The notes under the pieces are model-generated. The model was not told where the DNA came from. It saw only the letters and a program-made list of their open reading frames with translations, and ran no database searches. A DNA stretch of 9,062 nt. Origin: Planctomycetaceae bacterium (GTDB lineage Bacteria > Planctomycetota > MHYJ01 > SBBU01). Position numbers and translations under genes: made by a program. The stretch spans positions 1 through 9,062 of the forward strand of contig SBBU01000235.1 in NCBI GenBank assembly GCA_005239585.1, written 5' to 3'. Positions 1 through 6,347 of this stretch are shown here, one piece after another (within the stretch, counting starts at the first letter, position 1; each line of letters opens with the position of its first letter).

Positions 1-7
1 ATCCCAT
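1..7 (-). CDS. Possible start of a further downstream gene, cut by the window edge
   Basis: On the minus strand an AAGGAGG ribosome-binding sequence is followed, after about 8 nt, by an ATG at positions 7-5, and the window ends one codon later. The site lies 37 nt after the stop of the HEAT-repeat anti-sigma gene, a normal spacing for the next gene of an operon. Only Met-Gly can be read, so no function can be given and the start itself is unproven. Confidence 0.3.
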
Positions 8-44
8 ACCGTTCCCCTCCTTGTGACTCTGTCAACTTATCCTA

Positions 45-1220
45 TTATCCTTGTTTTTTACCTGCCGTCAATTTTTTCCTATTGAGATAGGCTCTAAGCA
101 GCACCTTGCCAAGTTGTGCGTTTTGAGTACCCGATATAATTCCCGCTATCCCCTCTAAAATATGGACTCCATACCTCTTTGCCTTTAAAAACCTAATAAT
201 GATCTGAACCACATCATCTGCAAGCTTGTCTTCAATTTTACTTCCCTGAGAGATCTGTCTCAGCGCCCAGCATGCATTACCTCTAACATGCTCGTTGTCA
301 TCCTCTATGCTATTAAGCAATGCTTTCACACAGAGTCCCAAGCGTTCATTATCAAATCTGCCCCAGTATCCAATGTTGCCAAGCGCCTTGGCTGCATCAC
401 GACGAACACCAGGATCGCTATATCCCACAGCCTCAAGATAAAACCAAGAGGTTTCGCCCTCCATGACTTGGTTCCAGCCAATCTGTTTCAAATAGTCATA
501 AATTGCGTTGTCTTTTAGAATCTCTCCTGTCATAGCCTTCTTCTCATCTGAGCTCAGGAAAGCTGGGTTCTCCTTCAGCTTTTTTCCAACAGATAGGACC
601 CACTCTCTCTTCTCCATTAAAACAAGTGATTCAACAGTATCCGGCTGCCTCTTATGGAGTTCTTTGAGAAAATTAGACCCCCTTGTCTGTCTCACTGTCT
701 TAAAGATCACTGTTGCAAGTCTCCTGACATTCTCGTCTGCGTCACTCATCAGACACTCCACCTCTCGATCTGCCTCTAAATCAATTAACCTCCTTAACGC
801 GGATTGCTGCCTGTTTCTGTCGCGAAGGTCATTTATTGCACTCTCGATTTTATTCTTGCGCTCGTGAGATCCTGGTTGATTGATATGTCCGATAAAGATG
901 AAAAGTGCTATCCCCAACAATAAACAAGCGCATGCCGCAGGGAGTACTAGATATCTGACAATTGCTGTGGAAGTTACTGGTCTTATTTCTCTGCGACGGT
1001 TAATGTCTTTCTCGATGCGTGAGTAAATCTCATCTGGAACCTGCTCTTTTTTTTTCAAGATTCCATAGTATTTCTCATACTCTTTCCACAAGTTATATTT
1101 CACAAGACACTGCTTGCAGCTCTCAAGATGGGAACTGACCCTGTCCATTTCCTCGCGTGTTAGCTCACCGTACATAAAGGCTGAGAACTCAATTTGGACC
1201 AAATAACATTGCTTATTCAT
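45..1220 (-). CDS. Anti-sigma factor with zinc-finger domain, one membrane helix and exported HEAT-like repeats
   Basis: This 391-residue protein most likely binds and restrains the ECF sigma factor encoded 25 nt upstream. The N-terminus carries the anti-sigma zinc-finger signature H-x3-C-x2-C (His31, Cys35, Cys38). A charged linker leads to a single hydrophobic helix at about 90-111. The remaining 280 residues should lie outside the cytoplasmic membrane. They contain HEAT-type helical repeats, clearest at 160-176 (DADENVRRLATVIF), 268-284 (SDPGVRRDAAKALGNIG) and 307-324 (DDNEHVRGNACWALRQIS), with a weaker one near 347-363. HEAT repeats bind proteins or peptides, so this part is the likely sensor; what it binds is unknown. 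No clear Shine-Dalgarno precedes the ATG, so translation may be coupled to the sigma gene. The start is supported because later Met codons would cut into the zinc finger. The anti-sigma role is an inference from architecture and position. Confidence 0.85.
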   Translation of the reverse strand: MNKQCYLVQIEFSAFMYGELTREEMDRVSSHLESCKQCLVKYNLWKEYEKYYGILKKKEQVPDEIYSRIEKDINRRREIRPVTSTAIVRYLVLPAACACLLLGIALFIFIGHINQPGSHERKNKIESAINDLRDRNRQQSALRRLIDLEADREVECLMSDADENVRRLATVIFKTVRQTRGSNFLKELHKRQPDTVESLVLMEKREWVLSVGKKLKENPAFLSSDEKKAMTGEILKDNAIYDYLKQIGWNQVMEGETSWFYLEAVGYSDPGVRRDAAKALGNIGYWGRFDNERLGLCVKALLNSIEDDNEHVRGNACWALRQISQGSKIEDKLADDVVQIIIRFLKAKRYGVHILEGIAGIISGTQNAQLGKVLLRAYLNRKKLTAGKKQG

Positions 1221-1245
1221 ACTGTAGATTTAGAGTGTTAAGCGG

Positions 1246-1791
1246 CTATTTTGGTTGGGTGGATCTAAAGAATTCTGCCATTCTCTCGCGTGCAGTAAAG
1301 AGACGAAACTTTACTGTTCCCGTTGGGATCTTCAAGATCTCTGATATTTCCTGGCAGGAGAGCCCCTCCATCGCGTGCAGGACCAGGCAGACTCGAATAT
1401 TATGCGGCAGTCTATCAAGCCCTTTTTGAACCACCTCCTTCATCGGAAATATATCTTCAGGTTGAGGTGCCTTTGCAGGTTGAGAGATCTTTTGTAGGGA
1501 AGGAGGGGATAGAAACCTTTTCCTTTGATTTTGAACTCGAAGCGCTGTACTAATAGTGATTTGGTAGATCCATGTTGAGAGTCTTGCCTCTTTACGAAAC
1601 TTACCAATATACTCGTAGATCGTCAGGAACGTCTCATGCGTGGCATCCTCTGCATCATGCACGTTTCCAGTGATTCTAAGACATGTTCTATATATGCGAT
1701 CTTTATAGGTCTCGTAAAGTCTTTGAAATCCTGATGAACTATCCTCGCGTATCTGCTTGAGCAATGACTCTTCTAGCTCATCAAGCTCCAT
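1246..1791 (-). CDS. ECF-family RNA polymerase sigma factor (second cassette)
   Basis: This 181-residue protein has the two-domain layout and length of extracytoplasmic-function sigma factors. Region 2 spans about 20-90 and includes the hallmark acidic stretch NVHDAEDATHETFLTIYEYI (43-60), used for core polymerase and -10 recognition. Region 4 covers about 125-175, where LSCQEISEILKIPTGTVKFR forms the helix-turn-helix that reads the -35 element. A variable linker containing several prolines joins them. A GGGAAAG sequence just upstream of the ATG is a modest ribosome binding site. The gene starts 48 nt after the second toroid gene and precedes its presumed anti-sigma factor by 25 nt, so the three are probably cotranscribed. 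No promoter of its own was recognised in the 48-nt gap. The ECF assignment is firm; the subgroup and the regulon are not known. Confidence 0.93.
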   Translation of the reverse strand: MELDELEESLLKQIREDSSSGFQRLYETYKDRIYRTCLRITGNVHDAEDATHETFLTIYEYIGKFRKEARLSTWIYQITISTALRVQNQRKRFLSPPSLQKISQPAKAPQPEDIFPMKEVVQKGLDRLPHNIRVCLVLHAMEGLSCQEISEILKIPTGTVKFRLFTARERMAEFFRSTQPK

Positions 1792-1839
1792 TCTTTCCCA
1801 GTATATAGAGTACGTTGCAAAAGTCGATGTGCTGAGGGA

Positions 1840-2916
1840 TTAATCTTTTTTCTTGAGCTCGGCTGGACCTCTCTCCAGTTCAGCCAGGACTACAAGTCCC
1901 ATTGCGGCGCCGTAAATAGGGCCTGAGGACTTGAATTCATTCCATGAACCGTCTTGTTCCTGAATCTTTGCCAGGGCCTCTTGGATCTGCGATTTGTATT
2001 TTTTCCTAGTCTCCTCATCTAAACATCTCAGAGCTGCAGCAGAGTAGAAATGCCCAAAAAAAAAGTAATAAGAGGCTGCTCCTTTGCATTCCTTGTCATG
2101 GACACCCGCCTTGAGCCTTGCCTTTTCTAAATTCTCGCGGTGATGAAAGAAGAGCTCAATAACTTTTTCAAGGTCTTCTTTCTTCTTCTCGCCATGCAGG
2201 TATAAAATCAGCGTGCATAATGGGGCCCTGCCTATTGCCTCTTTTAAGGCATCAGGATCCTTTTTAATGTTCTCTGCCGGTCTGCCCCTTAGATGCTCTG
2301 GTCTGTACACAAAATGGTTTGGGACGAGTTCCATCCCTTTGAGAGTCTTGCATCCCTTTTGTAAAACAGCGTCAGAGATGTCCAACCCCTTGACCTTTGC
2401 AAAATTGAGTGAAAAGAGGGCCATGCCTGTTATGAAACTCGCTGTGATTCCGCCGTACCCCCAAGATCCCTTTTCACCAAGCCCCTTTATGTGCTTCAAG
2501 GCAGCCTCCTTGATCTTCTCCTTTGAGAGCGGGCTCTTTTCATAATCAAGCAAATCGACTAGGAGATCGATGGCATAAGAATGACCATACTCATCCACAT
2601 AGACACTTCTCTTTCCCTTCTTATTAGGCTGCTCAATATATGCAATTCCCTTTTCGAGGGCCTTGTCTATACGCTCTGGGTCGATATGCCTGTGACCTAA
2701 CAGGGCACGGAGTGCTATAGCCGTGACGCCGTAGCCATAGTCGTGTGTCGTGGGGACCCAGTTTCCTTCTGGCTTTTGCTTGTCAAGCAGGTATTGAACT
2801 GCCTTGGTGATCACCTCTTTTAGACGTTCTTGTGTGATTCCTTTTTCATCTTGCTGCTGTGGAACCATTGAGGAACAAAAAAATACACATGAAAGCAATA
2901 CTATCTTAATTTTCAT
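1840..2916 (-). CDS. Exported squalene-cyclase/prenyltransferase-fold repeat protein (second copy)
   Basis: This 358-residue protein opens with a signal sequence (two Lys, then a hydrophobic core to about residue 18). The LLSC stretch at 7-10 makes a lipoprotein conceivable but is a poor lipobox. The mature part shows alpha/alpha-toroid repeats typical of the squalene cyclase/prenyltransferase superfamily: QKPEGNW (47-53) followed by YGYGVTAIALRALLG, GEKGSWGYGGITASFITGMAL (148-166) and QEQDGSWNE (319-327) followed by GAAMGLVVLAEL. These are QW-like turns, each ahead of an inner helix. The class II terpene cyclase DxDD motif is absent, and cyclases are also much longer (around 600 residues), so an enzymatic terpene role is unlikely. 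Binding of a protein, lipid or glycan at the cell envelope is more plausible, but this is inference. It follows a related toroid gene after 103 nt and precedes the second ECF sigma gene by 48 nt. AGGA touches the ATG directly, too close to serve as a normal ribosome binding site. Confidence 0.85.
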   Translation of the reverse strand: MKIKIVLLSCVFFCSSMVPQQQDEKGITQERLKEVITKAVQYLLDKQKPEGNWVPTTHDYGYGVTAIALRALLGHRHIDPERIDKALEKGIAYIEQPNKKGKRSVYVDEYGHSYAIDLLVDLLDYEKSPLSKEKIKEAALKHIKGLGEKGSWGYGGITASFITGMALFSLNFAKVKGLDISDAVLQKGCKTLKGMELVPNHFVYRPEHLRGRPAENIKKDPDALKEAIGRAPLCTLILYLHGEKKKEDLEKVIELFFHHRENLEKARLKAGVHDKECKGAASYYFFFGHFYSAAALRCLDEETRKKYKSQIQEALAKIQEQDGSWNEFKSSGPIYGAAMGLVVLAELERGPAELKKKD

Positions 2917-2928
2917 TCCTGAATATTG

Positions 2929-2955
2929 TACGAATGTAGCCCCTGAAAGTTTGAA
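2929..2955 (-). promoter_or_regulatory. Candidate ECF-type promoter ahead of the second toroid gene
   Basis: Read on the minus strand, TTCAAAC ends at 2949, followed by exactly 16 nt and then CGTA (2932-2929). This matches the general ECF layout of an AAC-ending -35 element and a CG-starting -10 element; Bacillus sigma-W promoters, for instance, are TGAAAC-N16-CGTA. The ATG is only 12 nt past the -10 element, so the leader would be about 5 to 8 nt. If real, it would serve the second toroid gene and probably the sigma-2 and anti-sigma-2 genes behind it. It was found by eye; chance occurrence is possible. Confidence 0.35.
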
Positions 2956-3019
2956 CAGAGATACATCTACTGAATGAATGTTTTAGACTTGCGGGTGGAT
3001 CTATCTGCGTGCATCCGCA

Positions 3020-4210
3020 TCAACGCCCTGTTTCGATAAGATGCTCTGTTGCTTTTTTCAAGAAGAGTATAGCAAAGCAGGTATCAACAGGGGCATACAA
3101 GTCGCGCTGACCGGAGTCTTTAGCCTGCGGTTTGCTTGTCCCAAACCCCTCTGATTTCTGATTCTTTAAGAGATATTCTGCCCCTCTTGAGTACCAGTCA
3201 TAATTGCCAAATTTCTCTACAGCAACAAGCGCACCAGAACGCTCAAGGCCGTATAGGTAATAAAAATGGTGATCGCTCAATGCCTTACTATCTACCTGCG
3301 GATTTTTCTCTACTGAAAAATATTTTGACACCCATTCAATCGCCTTTTGGATCTTTGGATCTTTTTTATAATCCTCTTTAAGCATATGTTTGTAGCTTGC
3401 AAGGGCCCCCATCGCACCAACAGTCATGGAACCTGTACTGCTCTGATTAGATTTATCTTTCGAATCGGGGCCCACACCTGTAGATTTTGAGTTATCTTTG
3501 TAATAATAATCCCACCCTCCATCATTGTTCTGACACTTTTCCCAGCACGTCTTTGCAAGCTTTAGGACATCTTGATCTATTTTTATCCCGGTCTCAAAAC
3601 AGGCGCGCAATCCAAGCGCTGCATACTGTGAATTTGAATTGTCTCCTTTTTCTGGTCCCCAGCCTTGTCTCTTTACCGAGATCTCTTTCGGCCCATTTGG
3701 AGTCGTAATCGAATTGGACTGTGGAGTCTCATAATCTTTTTTCGTGGCACCATAAGTCCATTGACCATTTTTGCACTGCCTATTGACTAGGGCCTGCGCG
3801 CATTCACCAATTCGATTGAAATGTTTCTTCGGATCAAGGCTATAAAGCGCCATCGCCTCTATGGCAAGATTATATGTCTGTTTTTCGTCCGGCTTCTTCG
3901 AGAGCACCTTTTCGAGAAGCTTTTTAAATGTCTCATCTTTCTCGGAAACTCCTGCATGTACAAGCGTATAGAGAATAAGCTCTTGAGCTCTGAGTGTAGA
4001 ACTCCAAAAGTGTTTAGTAGCGAAATCAGTGCCAGTCTTGTTAATATCTATTTTAATATATTCTTCCGTCAATTTAAGGAGATATTTCACCCCTTTGTTT
4101 ATCGCCTCATCAATCTCCTTCTGATTCACTTTATGTTGTTTATTATCCTGATAGGAGAATGCAGAAGGCACACTCAAAAACAAAACAAGCGCGGTACTTT
4201 TAATGTTCAT
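3020..4210 (-). CDS. Exported squalene-cyclase/prenyltransferase-fold repeat protein (first copy)
   Basis: This 396-residue protein has a clear Sec signal peptide (positive N-terminus, hydrophobic core, likely cleavage after AFS near residue 19). The mature part is an alpha/alpha toroid. QW-type turns appear at QCKNGQW (145-151), QNNDGGW (227-233) and NQKSEGFG (350-357). Inner helices include NSQYAALGLRAC (193-204) and the closing DTCFAILFLKKA (376-387), an ending I associate with planctomycete-type proteins of this fold. There is no DxDD motif, and the length is well short of true squalene-hopene cyclases. A segment at 234-262 rich in Asp, Lys and Ser looks like a flexible insertion. A related, more diverged toroid protein follows after 103 nt, so the two may act together. 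The start is fixed by the signal peptide, although no Shine-Dalgarno is present. The fold is well supported; the function is unknown. Confidence 0.88.
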   Translation of the reverse strand: MNIKSTALVLFLSVPSAFSYQDNKQHKVNQKEIDEAINKGVKYLLKLTEEYIKIDINKTGTDFATKHFWSSTLRAQELILYTLVHAGVSEKDETFKKLLEKVLSKKPDEKQTYNLAIEAMALYSLDPKKHFNRIGECAQALVNRQCKNGQWTYGATKKDYETPQSNSITTPNGPKEISVKRQGWGPEKGDNSNSQYAALGLRACFETGIKIDQDVLKLAKTCWEKCQNNDGGWDYYYKDNSKSTGVGPDSKDKSNQSSTGSMTVGAMGALASYKHMLKEDYKKDPKIQKAIEWVSKYFSVEKNPQVDSKALSDHHFYYLYGLERSGALVAVEKFGNYDWYSRGAEYLLKNQKSEGFGTSKPQAKDSGQRDLYAPVDTCFAILFLKKATEHLIETGR

Positions 4211-4224
4211 GGAATCTACTTACT

Positions 4225-4252
4225 ATTATATAAGTGCTCTTACATCTTACAA
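4225..4252 (-). promoter_or_regulatory. Candidate housekeeping-type promoter of the first toroid gene
   Basis: On the minus strand TTGTAA (4252-4247) is followed after 16 nt by a perfect TATAAT (4230-4225). The -35 element matches the TTGACA consensus at four of six positions. The ATG lies only 14 nt past the -10 box, so transcription would start roughly 5 to 9 nt before the coding sequence, leaving an almost leaderless mRNA without a ribosome binding site. Confidence 0.5.
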
Positions 4253-4310
4253 GTCTATTGATAGCAGGTGATTGTTCAAAGAAGTGTGGGAAAAGTTTTA
4301 AAATCCATTT

Positions 4311-4343
4311 CTCGAGCGTAAATCTTCATTTTATAAGCTCGAG
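4311..4343. repeat. Interrupted inverted repeat CTCGAGC / GCTCGAG
   Basis: Perfect 7-nt arms (4311-4317 and 4337-4343) flank a 19-nt AT-rich spacer whose ends can add a few A-T pairs (TAAA with TTTA). Each arm also contains the self-complementary hexamer CTCGAG, so the site could be a stem-loop or a pair of binding sites for a dimeric protein. It lies about 60 nt upstream of the candidate promoter of the first toroid gene. There is no U-run on either side to support a terminator. Confidence 0.4.
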
Positions 4344-4479
4344 CACACATAATTTAACAATTACGATAGCAGTAACTGTTGCAATGTATGTGGGTGTAAA
4401 ATTATAAACTCTTGTAATCCCTGTCTCAAAGGTCACAGAAAAGACAGAGGGCATGGAGCCCCATCTATGAAAAAGCTCA

Positions 4480-4619
4480 CACGGGTAAACCCGTGCCTGC
4501 CCGCTCGAAGCGAGCGAGGTTCGCCCTGACGGGCGGCAAAGGCGACATGCCAAAGTACGTTTCGGCATGCAGGCGTGGTGCCATTGTTAAGCCCCTTCGA
4601 TGCGGGAATTTGGGATTCC
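4480..4619. repeat. GC-rich cluster of five small palindromes, candidate dispersed repeat element
   Basis: Five hairpins follow one another: CACGGG-TAAA-CCCGTG (4480-4495), CGCTCG-AAG-CGAGCG (4502-4516), CGCCC-TGAC-GGGCG (4522-4535), CATGCC/GGCATG around a 12-nt spacer (4546-4569), and GGAAT-TTGGG-ATTCC (4605-4619). The block is much richer in GC than its flanks, and no gene covers it. This density and base-composition contrast resemble REP/BIME-like or MITE-like intergenic elements. Other copies cannot be checked from one window. No transposase or target-site duplication is visible. Confidence 0.5.
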
Positions 4620-4659
4620 GATATGCAAATCTATTTAGGATTTACGGTAGTAAAAACTC

Positions 4660-5415
4660 TTACTTGCCTTTTTGCGATTTCAACACTAAAAGCTTTTTAA
4701 CGTCTTCTGTCAAACTAAATCTAAGATCATGATTGAATTCCGATAAGCTAAAATCGGCTTTGACCTGCGACATACTGTTTGCTCCGAATAACAAAAAATT
4801 TAATTTATCCTCTTTTGTTACACCTATATCTAGTCTGTTAACAATGTCTTTTGCAATATAAAAACAGACTTCGGCTTTATCAGAAAACTCCATGCCTGCC
4901 AAAGCACCTCCGGATTTATCAACCTGTAACCATTCACACCTAATCACCAACTCATTGTCTGTCTCACTTTGCATGGACAGTATTCGAAAATTATCAATAC
5001 TGATTTTCAGCTCAAGATACGTAAAAAGTGTTATTACATCATCACACAAAAAATCGCCAATAAACGTCTTTTCATACACAATATAATTTCCTATCCGATA
5101 TATTCTTCCGACAAAAGCCTTGTTTCTATCTAAAAGCTCAAGCATTATATCCCCATTTGCTTGAACCATTCCCATAAGCTCAATTTCCGGATTATCCTCT
5201 GCCCCACTATATCCGCCTACCTCCCCTTTCGCTTTGATCTTAACTGATCCTCTTATTACAAAACCTCCTTGTTTTACCGTGTTCTCCAAACTATTCTTTA
5301 TCAGATTTCTGACCCTGTTTTCGTCAAAAACCGGCTGCTTCCTCTTATCTACATTACTGCAACTTGATAAGACGCATACAAATAACACAGCAAAACTGTA
5401 TCTACAGAGCCCCAT
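4660..5415 (-). CDS. Lipoprotein of unknown function, paralogue of its upstream neighbour
   Basis: This 251-residue protein begins with a short signal peptide ending in the lipobox LSSC, so Cys19 is the likely lipidated residue. It aligns along its whole length with the product of the gene just upstream: with almost no gaps up to about residue 120, and best at 81-117 (for example MVQANGDIMLELLD against IVQAQGNTMLEFED), then NFRILS against KFRILS, and at the C-terminus EDVKKLLVLKS against QDVKRVISLRS. The alternating strand-like pattern suggests a beta-rich fold; a LolA/LppX-type lipid-binding sheet is one option, which I cannot show. The ATG is 3 nt after the upstream stop, and its ribosome binding site GAGGT overlaps that stop codon, so translation is probably coupled. 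No substrate or partner can be named. Confidence 0.85.
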   Translation of the reverse strand: MGLCRYSFAVLFVCVLSSCSNVDKRKQPVFDENRVRNLIKNSLENTVKQGGFVIRGSVKIKAKGEVGGYSGAEDNPEIELMGMVQANGDIMLELLDRNKAFVGRIYRIGNYIVYEKTFIGDFLCDDVITLFTYLELKISIDNFRILSMQSETDNELVIRCEWLQVDKSGGALAGMEFSDKAEVCFYIAKDIVNRLDIGVTKEDKLNFLLFGANSMSQVKADFSLSEFNHDLRFSLTEDVKKLLVLKSQKGK

Positions 5416-5418
5416 TAA

Positions 5419-6189
5419 CTACCTCGGTCCTGATCTCAGTGAAATCACCCTTTTAACATCTTGCGGAATCTCCAGTTGTAACTCCCCGATTACCCGTGTT
5501 ACCTCCAGATCTGCTTGTGATTCCATTACAAACTTGATGTTCCACAAAAGAAAACTTGTTCTTGCTTCAATAATTTCGACAATGGAAATATTGTTAATGA
5601 TATTTGTCTGACCGTCAAGGTGAAATATTATTCTCACCTTGACAGTTATGCTGCCGACAAAGCCGGAATACCTCTCCGGAATTACTTTCTGCACTTCTGT
5701 CAACTCACCCTCTACCATTAAATCGTTGGCTGTGTCCTCTTGACTCGATAATATTCTAAACTTTTCAACATCGAATCTGGCTAAATTTATTATTCTTATC
5801 AAATGCGGTGACACTTGATAGATAGGATTATGAAAATACGTCTTGTAGTACGCAATCTCCTGTCCAACCTGATACACCTTCATAAAAAGTAAGTTGGCCT
5901 TGTCTTCGAATTCAAGCATCGTGTTACCTTGGGCTTGAACAATTCCTGAAATAGCTATATCAGAAAAAATCTGCCGAGTAGTTCGACCAGCCACCTCAGC
6001 TGCGGTATTGATCTTTAGTATCCCTTGAGCTTTTATACCGCTGCCTTGCAAAGTGGTTTTTATTCCATGCGCCAATTTATTCTTTACGTGTTTTTCGTTA
6101 ATAATCTGCCCTTTAGGTCCATTGGGAGTGCTACATCCGACTACACCTATAAGCAGAAATGCCATCATGAACTCTTTCACGTTTCTCAT
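5419..6189 (-). CDS. Lipoprotein of unknown function, first of a tandem paralogous pair
   Basis: This 256-residue protein has a signal peptide ending in the lipobox VVGC, placing the lipid anchor on Cys19, the same position as in its paralogue downstream. The residue after Cys is Ser rather than Asp, which in enterobacterial rules would allow outer-membrane sorting; whether that rule applies here is unknown. Strand-like segments fill the mature part, such as AISGIVQAQGNTMLEFED (79-96) and MKVYQVGQEIAYYKTY (103-118). No known family was recognised. The pair probably arose by gene duplication and has since diverged considerably. The upstream 158 nt contain a terminator-like stem-loop and a GATC-rich inverted repeat, so this gene probably starts its own transcript. 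No Shine-Dalgarno is evident before the ATG; the start is chosen because it gives the complete signal peptide. Confidence 0.85.
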   Translation of the reverse strand: MRNVKEFMMAFLLIGVVGCSTPNGPKGQIINEKHVKNKLAHGIKTTLQGSGIKAQGILKINTAAEVAGRTTRQIFSDIAISGIVQAQGNTMLEFEDKANLLFMKVYQVGQEIAYYKTYFHNPIYQVSPHLIRIINLARFDVEKFRILSSQEDTANDLMVEGELTEVQKVIPERYSGFVGSITVKVRIIFHLDGQTNIINNISIVEIIEARTSFLLWNIKFVMESQADLEVTRVIGELQLEIPQDVKRVISLRSGPR

Positions 6190-6233
6190 ATCTTTAACAG
6201 TTCGAAAAATTACTTTGCTTATTTATCACTAAC

Positions 6234-6256
6234 GATCTAGAAAGATCTTTCAGATC
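6234..6256. promoter_or_regulatory. Near-perfect inverted repeat upstream of the lipoprotein pair
   Basis: The arms GATCT-GAAAGA and TCTTTC-AGATC are complementary over 11 positions, with one extra A (6239) interrupting the left arm. The centre AAAGATCTTT is itself a perfect 10-nt palindrome. It lies 45 to 67 nt before the first lipoprotein start, where an operator for a dimeric regulator or a leader stem-loop could act. No known operator consensus was recognised. Confidence 0.35.
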
Positions 6257-6302
6257 CTTGATTACTTTATCCACACTTCACAAAGCTTATGATAGCAATT
6301 GG

Positions 6303-6330
6303 AGGCCCGGCAAGTAAATTTGCCGGGCCT
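6303..6330 (-). terminator. Perfect 11-bp stem-loop after the sigma-1 operon
   Basis: AGGCCCGGCAA (6303-6313) and TTGCCGGGCCT (6320-6330) are perfect reverse complements around a 6-nt loop. The hairpin starts 17 nt after the stop of the 76-residue gene and lies before the lipoprotein pair, the expected place for transcription to end. No U-run follows on the minus strand (CCAATTGC), so it may be a weak or factor-assisted terminator, or an mRNA 3'-end stabiliser. A second, 7-bp inverted repeat (AACAGGT/ACCTGTT, 6335-6360) overlaps the stop codon itself. Confidence 0.55.
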
Positions 6331-6347
6331 GACAAACAGGTGTTTTC

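Larger units (their letters stand above)
4211..4659. other. 449-nt intergenic region without a credible gene
   Basis: This is the longest stretch without a gene. From right to left it holds an AT-rich piece after the second lipoprotein stop, a GC-rich block of small palindromes (4480-4619), about 130 nt of AT-rich sequence, an interrupted inverted repeat (4311-4343) and, at its left end, the promoter of the first toroid gene. An open frame at 4568-4326 on the minus strand crosses the palindromes and has no ribosome binding site or protein-like composition, so it is not called as a gene. Confidence 0.7.

Noticed and set aside
508..867. 119-residue plus-strand open frame opposite the HEAT-repeat anti-sigma gene
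   Set aside because: It is an antisense shadow of a well-supported gene, with no start signal or recognisable protein pattern.
2983..3014. Possible terminator hairpin between the two toroid genes (GCGGATG / CACCCGC)
   Set aside because: On the transcribed strand the stem has a central mismatch and a 14-nt loop, and no U-run follows.
1840..4210. Hopanoid or terpenoid biosynthesis genes
   Set aside because: The fold resembles squalene cyclase, but signal peptides, short length and absence of DxDD argue against enzymes of that pathway.
4326..4568. 80-residue open frame on the minus strand in the large intergenic region
   Set aside because: It runs through the palindrome cluster, has no ribosome binding site, and its composition follows the repeat rather than a protein family.
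4441..4620. tRNA or CRISPR-like array in the palindromic block
   Set aside because: The hairpins do not form a cloverleaf, and there are no equal-length direct repeats with spacers.
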